A DNA stretch of 64,000 nt from Cepaea nemoralis. Lineage: Eukaryota > Mollusca > Gastropoda > Stylommatophora > Helicidae. The stretch spans positions 248,001 through 312,000 of the forward strand of contig JACEFZ010004181.1 of the NCBI GenBank assembly GCA_014155875.1. Direction: 5' to 3'. Each line of letters starts with the position of its first letter. The first letter of the stretch is position 1. This document shows, piece after piece, positions 51,085 to 61,427 of the stretch. Below the pieces are notes generated by a model. It searched no databases and had not been told where the DNA came from. It saw nothing but the letters and a program-made list of their open reading frames with translations. Made by a program: the position numbers and the translations under genes.

Positions 51085-52435
51085 GAAATCACCGCACGCA
51101 ATTGTGTAAGTTGAACATGATCGCTCCCCCGATGTGTCTCCACCTTGCCGTGGTGGGGGAGCTTGCGTGTCCCATCGACCCCATGTGCTTGCCGATGGAT
51201 GAAAAACTACATATCGGACAGCATATGGGATAGGGACCAGACTAAGAGAGACACAACCTGCTGCTCTGCAGGTAGGCTGAGGATAGCAGTCAAAATTTAA
51301 GCTCCGGCGCACGAAGCACAAATCTTGGTCCAGATACCTACACAAACGCCTCCACCTGATAAATGGAGGTGAGATACTGGGCACGCTACATGCCCAGTTC
51401 AGATACTTGCCCGAAGGCTCTCAGCTGGGGGATATGAGGGATCCCCGGATGAGAGGGCCTGGCCGTTTCTCGCTCACTGCTGTACGGAGGTAAGGTGCTG
51501 AGCCGGCAGCACATGTAGCCTACCTCGTGAGCGAGTACTAAAAGGTGGAAAAACACCTCGGTCGCACGTTCCGATGAAAGTGTTTAACCGTACTCATGGA
51601 GTGAGTGTAGTCAAAGGTGGAAAATTGTCTCGATGACACGAAATGGAAAGCCTGGCTTGCGAATCCATTACGTGGCAGACCAAAGGAAAAGCTTGCTGTG
51701 TGGAAGTCGAAATAAGAGTCGAACCAGAGGAAGGCTAACCTCATTAAAAAATGCCCGCCGGAAGCCAGAAGTGTCGTCCTACGGGTGGCAAACTAAAAAT
51801 TGACACTACGCAATTACGTCAGAGTGAAATGTCTCGTCCGAATGTCTCTCGTGCTAGGAACAGCTCTGACTACCTAGTTTCCGAATGCCGCTCTTGTTCG
51901 GAACAGCTCTGACTAGGTAGTTTTCCGAATGTCTGTCGTGCCTGAAACAGCTCTGACGGGCGAAACGACAAGCACATGTCCGAAAACTCGCTGAGTGGAT
52001 GCCGTCTGTAAACCTGTCTGGTTTGTGCGGGAATGGCCCGGGGCAAACGAAATGACCAATATATTGAAGTGAGGAGTTAAAGCAGCCATGAGCAGGACGT
52101 GACGATTTCCCTCGGTGAGCCCAGATCCAGGGCGCTATGTGTCGGCCCTGCAACTATGGAAGCAACCTTGGATGGCGGAAAATGCTATGGACTGTCCCTG
52201 CCTTCCTTTGAGGGATGACCGTTGCCTTCGACCATTCCAACTTGGCCAGCTGGGTTGTAGATAGCACCACAAAAGTGAGAGTCTCCCAGGAATGCTACCT
52301 GGTCAAAAAAGCATGCTGTAGCCGGATGTGTTGGCCTACGGGTTTCGGCCCAAGGGCGCATAACAGACACACCGCAATCACATCTGAAAAAACACTCCGG
52401 ATGAACGAAAAGAAGAAGAACATGATCATGTCATA
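51085..52435 (+). mobile_element. GC- and CpG-rich unit, probable 5' end of a LINE
   Basis: This 1.35-kb block has far more C+G and CpG than its surroundings. It opens with ctcccccgatgtgtctccac and cttgccgtggtgggggagct, which can fold into nested stems (ctccccc/gggggag and ccacc/ggtgg). Around 51838-51970 three ~46-base tandem units contain gaacagctctgac. It ends in gaagaagaagaac. No long frame. Openings of this kind are seen in 5' regions of some non-LTR elements, but I see no RT following it. Confidence 0.45.
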
Positions 52436-52559
52436 GTCATGTGATAAGTACTGACCAATGAATAAAAGAGCATGTGTTTATCATCCCATGGTGCATACAT
52501 AGGTTCTGTTTCTGACCGTTGAGAAAATGGGCGGGTAGATCCAAAATCCGTCCAGATAA

Positions 52560-53560
52560 GCTCAAAGAGCGGTGATTCAGTTTCTTTCATTTGAAGGATG
52601 TCGACCAGTGGACATTCATCGAAGAATGCAGGCAGCATACGGTAACAAATGTGTGTCGAAGACAACAGTGACAGACTGGGCACAAATGTTCCGGAAAGGA
52701 TGTCAGTTCGCAAAAGATCTTCGGCAGCCAGGTCAAGCACATATTGTTGCAACGGAAAAAACCATCGCCAAAATTGATGCAGAAGTACAGATGAACCTCT
52801 TGTCGAAGCATACGTTCGCTAGCAAAAGAATTTGATGTGTCAATTGGGACAATTCAAAAGATCATTTGTAAGAAAATGCAATATCTGAAGGTGTGTTCAC
52901 AAAGGGTACCATGGATTTTGACCGACCACCAAACAGAGGAATGCATGGGATGGTGTTTGATCCACTTACTGCGTTACAGAGTGGAGGGTGTTGCATTTCT
53001 CTTAGTGGCAGGCGATGAATCATGGTGTCACCCTTTGAGCCGAGCAGCAAAAGAGAGAGCATGCAATGGAAGCATACTGGATCACCAAAAGCCAAAAAAA
53101 TTCATGTTAACAGGTTTCTGCTAGTAAGGTTATGCTAAGCGCATTTTTTTACCATGAAGGGCTATTGTTGGCCAACTTTAAAGAACCTGGTGTCAACATA
53201 AACTCTACTCACTACTTGCAAACACTAGACAAGCTGTAAAAAGCCATCAAGAATAAACGACCCGGCATGCTGTCTAGCGGTGATATTTTGTTGCACGGTA
53301 ATGCTCGTCCGCATATCGCAAAGATTTGCAGTAAGCATTAGCTTGAAAGAAGTGGGAAATTCTGCAACATCCAGCATATAGTCTTGATTTGACACCATGC
53401 GATTTTCATTTGTTTGGACCTCTAGAAAGGCTCTCAAGGGGCAATGATTTCACATAGATGCAGACGTAATTAATGCGGTAAACACTTGGTTCAGTGAGTA
53501 ACCACAACCCCTTTTTTGCGGACGGCATTCGCTGCCTACCTAAGCAATGAGATGCTTGCC
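52560..53560 (+). pseudogene. Mariner-like transposase pseudogene
   Basis: IS630/Tc1/mariner transposase relic. The N-terminal HTH reads EGCRPVDIHRRMQAAYGNKC, VSKTTVTDWAQMFRKG; then EFDVSIGTIQKII. Catalytic region: AGDESWCH (first Asp), LLHGNARPHIAK, where the usual HDN has lost its Asp, and YSLDLTPCDFHLFGPL (third Asp). At least one frameshift near 52830 and many stops after 53124 make it inactive. Clear terminal inverted repeats were not found; ccatggtgcata occurs at both ends but as a direct repeat. Confidence 0.9.
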
Positions 53561-53717
53561 TGAATGTCTACGGCGACGACTTCTGACCAACCCATGGTGC
53601 ATAATTCATTCAAAATGAATGCTTTGTTTAATTCTATTACACCTGTTAATGTTTCTTTCATGCTTTTGTAATAAAGCCATTGGAACGGGTTTCAAATGAA
53701 CGACCCATATATAACCT

Positions 53718-53965
53718 CAACCGGCTCCGTGGCGAAGGGGTTACGGACGCAGTTCATAATCCCGCATACCACGTTCGTAATACAGATGCAGGCGATTTGG
53801 CAGCAGACCGCCTTGCATTGGTTTTTTTAAATAAAATGATGGGTGCCAGTTGTTCAGAAAGCATTGGGAAACTACAGAACGTAATCTTGCTAAGAGATCA
53901 CAAACAGCCACAAATGCTGATGTTGACTGTGACGTCCTGTAAAGGATATGCGACTGACTTTATGT
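53718..53965 (+). mobile_element. SINE family A, best full-length copy
   Basis: Head ccggctccgtggcgaagggg, then ttacggacgcagttcataat, cccgcataccacgttcgtaa, gcagaccgccttgcattggt, agaaagcattgggaaactac, agatcacaaacagcc and gtcctgtaaaggatatgcga. It starts about 160 bases after the mariner relic. Confidence 0.93.
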
Positions 53966-54180
53966 AACCTCACAGTGCCTTGGAAAGAACAGTGATGGAG
54001 AGTATTGTTCCTGGAAGAAAAGGTATAATCAACCAGCAAGAAGATGACACAGGGCATTGAAGACACCTCGCGTACAAACATTATAAGGCAGAGGAACTGG
54101 TGAGGAATGAAGAGACTTTTCACCGGGCCGCAATGACAGCGACATTCTCCATAATCCCTGCTATATGATGATGAATGTGA
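53966..54180 (+). mobile_element. LINE 3' end fragment
   Basis: The + strand reads TVMESIVPGRKG..NQQEDDTGH-like (accttggaaagaacag, tgatggagagtattgttcct), colinear with the reverse of 33413-33640, and ends tgctatatgatgatgaatg, a GAT-type tail. Confidence 0.65.
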
Positions 54181-54192
54181 ATAATAATTCCT

Positions 54193-54532
54193 ACAATTTG
54201 AAAAATGAAGACACAAACATTTGGTTGCACAATTTATTGCCTGGCATATTTCGCTGCATCTCGTCAGGTACACACTGCAGAATTCACACAACATAAATTA
54301 AAATAACTAGATAAATCCTTCAAGCTGAAATACACACATGTTTGCACAGTAATGTCAATTGTCTACCACGGTAATTTTAAACTGACATCATGTATTTCTG
54401 TTTGCACAAAACTGGCCTATGTAGATTAATCATTATGGCTTCTGCAAACTTTAACCTGATGAGATGCAGCAAAATATGCCAGGCAATAAATTTTGCAATC
54501 TATTGTTTGTGTCTTCATTGTTCAAAATCACT
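54193..54532. mobile_element. Inverted-repeat element, short form (IR family)
   Basis: Left arm 54193-54285 (acacaaacatttggttgcac, aatttattgcctggcatatt, tcgctgcatctcgtcaggta). The right arm 54440-54532 is its imperfect complement (ctgatgagatgcagcaaaat, atgccaggcaataaattttg). The ~150-base core contains a single equivalent of the 43-bp unit (ctaccacggtaattttaaac) that is amplified at 30.3-30.7 kb. It ends 48 bases before exon 12. Confidence 0.88.
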
Positions 54533-54579
54533 ATGGGAAAACATTGTTTTAGTTCTTACAATAACAAATTGATCCTCAG

Positions 54580-54720
54580 AAATGACGATTCACATAAACA
54601 CCTCTCAGAATGGGACGCTGGAGCTAACAGTTGTTATGGTGGATGTTGGCCTTTCAGTTCTAGTGCAAGCCACTGAGGAAATGTTGAACATCATGGTGAT
54701 AGCTGGCTCTCAGCTCAAAG
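54580..54720 (+). CDS. Exon 12: VWD domain, third exon
   Basis: Acceptor caaattgatcctcag, donor AAG|GTCAGC. The exon is 141 bases, phase 1/1, residues 668-714. It encodes EMTIHINTSQNGTLELTVVM, then VDVGLSVLVQATEEMLNIMV, then IAGSQLK. The phrase v...EMLNI.v......fkG.l.GLLGNyNGd spans this exon and the next in family VWD domains, which confirms the junction. Sequons NTS and NGT. Confidence 0.94.
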
Positions 54721-54834
54721 GTCAGCCTGTTTCATTGTACATGTGATGTTTACTGTTGTTGAATAATAAAATTGTTGAATATAAATGATGTACTGAAGAT
54801 TTTATATGCATAGAAGCAAGGGTTAGTTGGATGG

Positions 54835-57095
54835 TTTTTTTTTTTTTTAGTTGGTTGATTATTGGTTGGTTGATGTGTTTGTTGTTTGATTGTTTGATGT
54901 GTTCGTTGTTTGATTGGTTGGTTGATGTGTTTGTTGTTTGATTGGTTGGTTGATGTGTTTGTTGTTTGATTGGTTGGTTTTTATTGGTTGGTTGATGTGT
55001 TTGTTGTTTGATTGGTTGGTTTTATATTGGTTGGTTGATGTGTTTGTTGTTTGATTGGGTGGTTGATGTGTTTGTTGTTTGATTGGTTGGTTTTTATTGG
55101 TTGGTTGATGTGTTTGTTGTTTGATTGATTGGTTGATGTGTTTGTTGTTTGATTGGTTGGTTTTATATTGGTTGGTTGATGTGTTTGTTGTTTGTTTGGT
55201 TGGTTTTTATTGGTTGGTTGATGTGTTTGTTTGATTGGTTGGTTTTATATTGGTTGGTTGATGTGTTTGTTGCTTGGTTGGTTGTTTTTTATTGGTTGGT
55301 TGATGTGTTTGTTTGATTGGTTGGTTTTATATTGGTTGGTTGATGTGTTTGTTGTTTGATTGGTTGGTTTTTATTGGTTGGTTGATGTGTTTGTTTGATT
55401 GGTTGGTTTTATATTGGTTGGTTGATGTGTTTGTTGTTGATTGGTTGGTTTTTATTGGTTGGTTGATGTGTTTGTTTGATTGGTTGGTTTTATATTGGTT
55501 GGTTGATGTGTTTGTTGTTTGATTGGTTGGTTTTTATTGGTTGGTTGATGTGTTTGTTTGATTGGTTGGTTTTATAATGGTTGGTTGATGTGTTTGTTGT
55601 TTGATTGGTTGGTTTTTATTGGTTGGTTGATGTGTTTGTTTGATTGGTTGGTTTATAATGGTTGGTTGATGTGTTTGTTGTTTGATTGGTTGGTTGATGG
55701 GTTTGTTGTTTGATTGGTAGTTTTTTTGTATTGCTTGGTTGATGTGTTTGTTGTTTGATTGGTTGGTTTTTATTGGTTGGTTGATGTGTTTGTTTGATTG
55801 GTTGGTTTTATAATGGTTGGTTGATGTGTTTGTTGTTTGATTGGTTGGTTTTTATTGGTTGGTTGATGTGTTTGTTTGATTGGTTGGTTTTATAATGGTT
55901 GGTTGATGTGTTTGTTGTTTGATTGGTTGGTTGATGGGTTTGTTGTTTGGTTGGTAGTTTTTTTGTATTGCTTGGTTGATGTGTTTGTTGCTTGGTTGGT
56001 TGTTTTTTATTGGTTGGTTGATGTGTTTGTTGTTTGATTGGTTGGTTGATGGGTTTGTTGTTTGATTGGTAGTTTTTTTGTATTGCTTGGTTGATGTGTT
56101 TGTTGTTTGATTGGTTGGTTTTTATTGGTTGGTTGATGTGTTTGTTTGATTGGTTGGTTTTATAATGGTTGGTTGATGTGTTTGTTGTTTGATTGGTTGG
56201 TTTTTATTGGTTGGTTGATGTGTTTGTTGTTTGATTGGTTGGTTTTTATTGGTTGGTTGATGTGTTTGTTTGATTGGTTGGTTTTATAATGGTTGGTTGA
56301 TGTGTTTGTTGTTTGATTGGTTGGTTGATGGGTTTGTTGTTTGATTGGTTGGTTTTTATTGGTTGGTTGATGTGTTTGTTGTTTGATTGGTTGGTTTTTA
56401 TTGGTTGGTTGATGTGTTTGTTGTTTGATTGGTTGGTTTTTATTGGTTGGTTGATGTGTTTGTTTGATTGGTTGGTTTTATAATGGTTGGTTGATGTGTT
56501 TGTTGTTTGATTGGTTGGTTGATGGGTTTGTTGTTTGGTTGGTAGTTTTTTTGTATTGCTTGGTTGATGTGTTTGTTGCTTGGTTGGTTGTTTTTTATTG
56601 GTTGGTTGATGTGTTTATTGGTTGATTGTTTGATTGGTTTGTTGATGTGTTTATTGTTTGGTTGATTGTTTTTTATTGCTTGGTTGATGTGTTTGTTGTT
56701 TGATTGGTTGGTTGATGTGTTTGTTGTTTGATTGGTTGATGTGTTTGTTGTTTGGTTGGTTGGTTTTTATTGCTTGGTTGATGTGTTTACTGTTTGGTTG
56801 GTTGATTGCTTGATTGGTTGGTTAATGTGTTTATTGTTTGGTTGGTTGGTTTTTTATTGGTTGATTGAAGTGTTTGTTGTTTGGTTAGTTGGATTTTTGG
56901 TTGTTGGATGGTTGGATTTTTGATTGATTAGTTGATGTGTTTGCTGTTTGGTTGGTTGATGTTTTTATTGGTTGGTTGATGTGTTTGTTGTTAGGTTGGT
57001 TGATTATTTGGTTGGTGTGCTTGTTGTTTAGTTGGTTGGATTTTTTGATTGGCTGGTTGATGTTTTGATTGTTGGTTGGTTGTGTTTTTGATAGT
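54835..57095. repeat. 2.25-kb minisatellite of ggttgatgtgtttgttgttt type, nearly C-free
   Basis: Built from blocks ttggttggttgatgtgtttg, ttgtttgattggttggtttt and tattgg with several higher-order arrangements (a tttataatgg block and a gatgggtttgttgtttgatt block recur). The + strand has almost no C. The open + frames (WLVDVFVV type) are artefacts of composition. Confidence 0.95.
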
Positions 57096-57239
57096 TAGTA
57101 TATCTTTATATGTATGGTAGGAACCCCTTTGCTATTTGATCACTTGTGCATTTATCTTTGAAGAGGATACCAATGTTTTATTGATTATTGGTAGATGTTT
57201 AATTCAGAATCAACATCATAATATTCTAGACAAACCCAT

Positions 57240-57545
57240 ATTATAGTATGTTATGTTATGTTGAATGACATCACTTCACATTGGGCATTCCCATGCATGC
57301 CCAGTCTTCAGATGTAGCAGCCATTGTGAAGTATTTCTACTCACTGTTCCCATATAGAGTTGGTTGTCTCATTTCTTGACCTTGACAATGATATCAACAT
57401 ACTTGACCAGACTTCACTTCCAGCTTTAGACTCAGTATCTGCCAGCCAAGAGCATGCTGCATTGACAATATTGGTCCAAAACGTGTTTCTTGCCATTTGT
57501 TTGGCAAACCCATAGATTCTATATCTTACAAATGTAGCAGGGTGT
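57240..57545 (-). mobile_element. RNase H-type LINE C-terminal relic
   Basis: cacttcacattgggcattcc and catgcatgcccag on the + strand match the reverse complement of the CPEC tail region (catcacagcattcggggcat, tcccataagcgctc at 40990). It continues with ttatatagagttggttgt-like decayed sequence and gactcagtatctgcc. No open frame. Bases 57545-58045 show nothing. Confidence 0.6.
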
Positions 57546-58049
57546 GGGTGCTGATCATTCCAGTTTTATTGGACAGGATTGAAGGAAGAGTTTCCACACA
57601 CTTACACAGGCACTCAGAAAGTATCTATGAGGGAAACATTAAAAATTACTAGAGAAAAGCTAGTTTTCACAATAAGTCACTGACTTTTGAATAAGGACAC
57701 AATGGTTGTTGAAACAACATGACTTTAACTGATGTAATTTAGCATTTCTTGAAGTGATGATAGCCTACAGGAATAAAGAAAAGTGAAGTGCTATAAAAGA
57801 AATGGAAATGCTAATATAATCACCTGTGTTATGGTGATAGTTAGCATACACATCCCTGGAAATATCTGCTGAATGAGACCAAGAATTTATGGATTTGTTC
57901 TTAGTGCAGTAACATCTATTCTGTAACAAAATAACATGATCTCTGTCTCTCTCTCTGTCTCTATTTCTCACACACACACAACACACCATGACCACTACAA
58001 CCACACTCCCCCCACCACTCTTATGAACACAGACAGTTTGCAGGGATGA

Positions 58050-58490
58050 ACATGTAAAGAGATTGGTGGACAGATAGATGGAGGAATAGATGGATGGATG
58101 GGCTGACAGACAAGTGGCTTGATGAGCTGAGTGGATGAGCAGGTGGATGACAGGATGGATGGGCAGGTGGGTGGATATATGAGCATGTGAATGGGTGAAC
58201 AGGTGTACAGATGGATGAGTATGTAAAAAGATGGATGATGGGACAGTTTGGATGGGTGGATGAGCAGGTGGATTGAACAAACGAACAAACTTTATTTTTA
58301 AAGGGTCACAAATTGGACAAGCAGGCCCGCCTAACTCTCAGCTCTTTCAATCACTCATCTTCCCTATATCAATTTTATGTGAGTAATTATATGTAGCTGT
58401 GTGAGCTGATGGATGGATGAATAGCTGTATGGATGGATGAGTATGTAAATAGATGGATTGGTGGATTTGCATTTGGATGGATGAAATATA
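58050..58490. repeat. (GGAT/GATG)n-rich tract with a dispersed-repeat insertion
   Basis: 58060-58265 and 58400-58490 are runs of gatggatg with variants (gggcaggtgggtggatatat). Between them, 58265-58400, lies a copy of the small repeat also seen at 10740-10885. Confidence 0.85.
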
Positions 58491-58547
58491 TTTATTGGAA
58501 ATTAAAAAAATAAAAAAAAAATTACACAAACAAAAATTATTCATCAG

Positions 58548-58673
58548 GTCAGCTGGAAGGCTTGCTGGGAAACTACAATGGAGACAGCAAGGATGATTTC
58601 TTAGCAAGCGACGGAACCTTGCTTGAAGCGAATGCCACCATGCGAGAAGTTCACAATATATTTGGAATGTCTT
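58548..58673 (+). CDS. Exon 13: VWD domain end (GLLGNYNGD)
   Basis: Acceptor aattattcatcag, donor CTT|GTGAGT. The exon is 126 bases, phase 1/1, residues 715-756. It encodes GQLEGLLGNYNGDSKDDFLA, then SDGTLLEANATMREVHNIFG, then MS. LLGNYNGD..DDF is the hallmark of the C-terminal VWD subdomain, where the Asn/Asp residues bind calcium. Sequon NAT. The acceptor lacks a long pyrimidine tract: an A-rich stretch (about 58500-58535) precedes it, so this splice site may be weak. Confidence 0.96.
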
Positions 58674-58909
58674 GTGAGTCACATATTCAATTAACTTTTC
58701 TGGACATTGTTTCTGATGAATTTTAATTGCCTGCAACCAGTACCTGCAGTCAGAAATTATTTTCCCTGTGGACGTTGATAGCAAACCGCTGGTAAACTGC
58801 AGTCCAATGCACAGAGGTAAAATCACACCTCATAAAATGGATGCCAAATATTTCTTTGCAAAATAAATTCAGACAACTTGATACTGATCTTTTGTAAATC
58901 ATTTTTTAA

Positions 58910-59190
58910 AATGCATGTCCTTTACAGGATGTTGCGATCAACCCCAGATGTATGTCGTACAGGGTGTAATTTTAATGACTGTGCAGTGTTTGAAAATATT
59001 GCCGGTCCAAATATTTGTATTTATATTATGTTGCATGAACTTTACGGAGGGTAAATATAAAACTTGGTCCGGCAATATTTTCAAACACTGCACAGTAATT
59101 AAAGATACACCCTATATTTTCTAGGCAATTTTGCGTTCAGTGGTCAGCCATTGCTTTCTGAATGAGAAGTCAGTTTTTAAGGCCAGCTAA
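58910..59190 (-). mobile_element. SINE family A copy interrupted by a MITE
   Basis: The left part gcatgtcctttacaggatgt and right part ctaggcaattttgcgttcag, ccattgctttctgaatga match the reverse complement of the family-A 3' half. The interruption is the element at 58960-59114. Confidence 0.88.
58960..59114. mobile_element. 155-bp MITE with ~48-bp terminal inverted repeats and TA duplication
   Basis: The left end is cagggtgtaattttaatgac, then tgtgcagtgtttgaaaatat, tgccgg. The right end is its near-perfect complement (ccggcaatattttcaaacac, tgcacagtaattaaagatac, accc). It is flanked by ta at 58958-58959 and 59115-59116, as for Tc1/mariner elements. No coding capacity. Confidence 0.93.
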
Positions 59191-59569
59191 CTGGTGTAGA
59201 GGTTGATCTCACTAGTCCTCTGTCAGTGCACTGAGAGTTTAAGAGCTAGAACGCTCCTATACTTTTGGCCACGTCGCTAGTGAACCATTAGGTCACCCAA
59301 ACAATGGCACTTAGAGAAAAGGTTAATATAGTCCCATGGCAGCTGCCGAGGAGTGAAGAATTAGACCCTCACATATTCCAGGCCATGACACAAAGAGCAG
59401 AGTGCCAAGTTTCCTTCCCTTTCCCCAAATCTTCCCAAACAATTCCCAGAAAAATCTTAAAGTTGGTCAGGTACCTCATTTGCATGAAGCTGAGTTGAAC
59501 TCAGAGCTGTACTGGTTGGAAAAAAATAGTCTTTCTTTGTAGGGAAGCCCATTAATAACTGGGTTGAGT

Positions 59570-59910
59570 TGAGTTGAGTTGAGCTAAGAACTGACATCAC
59601 AGCACTCAGGACATTCCCATCACACTCTGTCCCCTGGTTCAACAGCCATTGAAGAGTCACACAACTAATCATTCTAATCGCCATCTGATTGAAAGTTCTC
59701 CTGGTCTTCCGTCTCAGTTTTCAGATTCTACCAGAACACCTGCCAATCCCCCGCAATCTCATCCTTTCTACATACAGGTTATCATTTTGTTCCCCCACTT
59801 TCTCCACCTGGTCCCACAGGCGCACGACCACCTCCCCCTTGTCCATAAGTAATCTATGACCAAGAGGTGCATTCCCTGCCAGCCTATCAGCCGGTTCATT
59901 CCCCCGCTGG
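59570..59910 (-). mobile_element. RNase H-type LINE C-terminal fragment
   Basis: On the - strand: CPEC-region relic (gaactgacatcacagcactc, aggacattcccatcacactc), then a TISxxxLQWLL-like segment, ...VYRKDEIAGDWQVFW-like, and GMNRLIGWQGMHL, DYLWTRGRW, close to the 6290 relic. The adjoining gagttgagttgagttgag is the (CAACT)n-like tail. Confidence 0.78.
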
Positions 59911-60224
59911 ACTTAAGGGTAAGTGAAGTGAAGGATCTTTTTACATGGCTGAAGGTACATTGAACATGTTGTGCTAGACCAGTTGTCACTCAGTGGCTGA
60001 TGCGGTCACTATCATGCCAGCCGCCATTACCTGGCAGGACATTTCTTGATACTCATGTTAGGCTGCCGGGTAGGGGTATTCTCTATCAAAGGAGAGGAAA
60101 GGTGCCTCCTTCCCTCCGCTAGCCTACTGGACACCCTTGGGAAAGGTGGAGTACCCATTTTTAGGCGCCAACTCATGACCACCAGGTCATCGGGCAAACT
60201 CCTAAGTGTCTAAGGACTTAAGAG

Positions 60225-60510
60225 TGTTTTTTCCCCTCACTCGCCTTGAACTCAAGCGTAGTCCATGCACACTGTTTCTAGTAGTTCTGGACTGAATTTT
60301 ACTGTATGGTTGGCTTTCTCTATTAACAATGTCCCTCACCATCACTGCAATTTCAGAGGTACTTGTAATTTACGGCCCCAAGTCAAGTTCGATAGGTCAG
60401 CATTTTAGTCCATCTATCCGGTGTAGGGGTTGAACCCTTTCTCTTGGCATCAGTACACCAGAGTGTTTAAAAACATACATTCTTATCCATTCGACCATGC
60501 TGACCTACAC
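60225..60510 (-). mobile_element. SINE family B copy
   Basis: gccttgaactcaagcgtagt, ccatgcacac, ctattaacaatgtccctcac, ttacggccccaagtcaagtt, ccggtgtaggggttgaaccc. Ends about 120 bases before exon 14. Confidence 0.9.
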
Positions 60511-60627
60511 TTAAGAGCATATTTCCAATAGTCCTTATTAGTATGTAAAGATTACTGCACTCTTTTTTAATGCAATCTTAAAGTGGATTTGTGCACACAT
60601 TTAACATGTTTGAAAATTTTACAACAG

Positions 60628-60897
60628 GGCTGATTCCGGAAAATGAGAGCTTGTTTACAGTTACTCCAGTTTCTGGGTTCGACAAAAGTAGTCCCGAAGA
60701 AACAGACACAGTTTTCTATGTTCCAGTGTTTATTGATGAATTGCAAGGTCATGAACTGCCCAATGATACACAGAGAGTATGTAAAGATAATCCACAGTGC
60801 AGGTTTGACTACAGAGTCACAGAAAATGAAGCCATAGCTCTGGCAACCTTGAAATTTAATCAAAGATATGAAGAAAGAAAGCAGGATGTCAGTGTTG
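60628..60897 (+). CDS. Exon 14: segment following VWD
   Basis: Acceptor aaaattttacaacag, donor TTG|GTGAGT. The exon is 270 bases, phase 1/1, residues 757-846. It encodes WLIPENESLFTVTPVSGFDK, then YVPVFIDELQGHELPNDTQR, then VCKDNPQCRFDYRVTENEAI, then ALATLKFNQRYEERKQDVSV. The pattern W.....SLF.y..G......Y.P.F.............a..vC..n..C.fD...T.n...a..Tl follows VWD in Mesh, SUSD2 and MUC4. The donor predicts further exons beyond 60897; no sushi or EGF exon is visible before 64000. Confidence 0.95.
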
Positions 60898-60944
60898 GTG
60901 AGTAATGACTCAGATAATATAGAGCTAGGTTGTTTTGTTCATGT

Positions 60945-61130
60945 TAATTAGTCAGTCAGCCAGTCATTTAGTTAGCTATTTAGTTAGTTTGTTAGTTAAT
61001 TAGTTGGTTAATTGGTTGGTTGGTTTGCTTAGTTTAGTCAGTCAGCCACTTAATTAGCTATTTAGTTAGATGTTTGGTTAATTAATTGGTTGGTTAGTTT
61101 GTTTGTTTAGTTTAGTTAGTTAGTCAACAG
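60945..61130. repeat. (TTAG/GGTT)n-rich simple tract
   Basis: Two parallel blocks of tcagtcagcc, tatttagttag and ttggttggttggtttg at about 60950-61040 and 61035-61125, a ~85-base duplication of tetranucleotide-rich sequence. Confidence 0.85.
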
Positions 61131-61427
61131 ATCATCTTCACTGCACATTGAACTAATTAGTCCATAAGTAAAAACGACACCCTCCACTGAGTGAACTAAA
61201 ATAAAGAATGAGAAATTCATACAAGACACAATATTATAGATAGATTCAAATTTCAAGCGAACAAAAGAAGAAGAAGTCCATAAGTGCTCAGATCGATTTA
61301 TCAGTATCTCTCTCTTCATACAGCAATCTGCATCTAAAAATTACATCATATTGCATTGAAAGTTGATGGTAGTTATAATTTGTTATTGGGTAAGGAAGTC
61401 GTTTGTCCATTTTGTCCCATAAGAAGC

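Noticed and set aside
52837..53124. Domesticated transposase gene
   Set aside because: Frameshifts, many stops after 53124 and a lost catalytic Asp indicate a dead copy.
52497..53610. Terminal repeats of the mariner (ccatggtgcata at both ends)
   Set aside because: The word occurs in direct, not inverted, orientation and is only 12 bases, so it is not a mariner terminal repeat.
55313..56923. Hydrophobic frames (WLVDVFVV type) resembling membrane segments
   Set aside because: They arise from the C-free G/T minisatellite and have no gene context.
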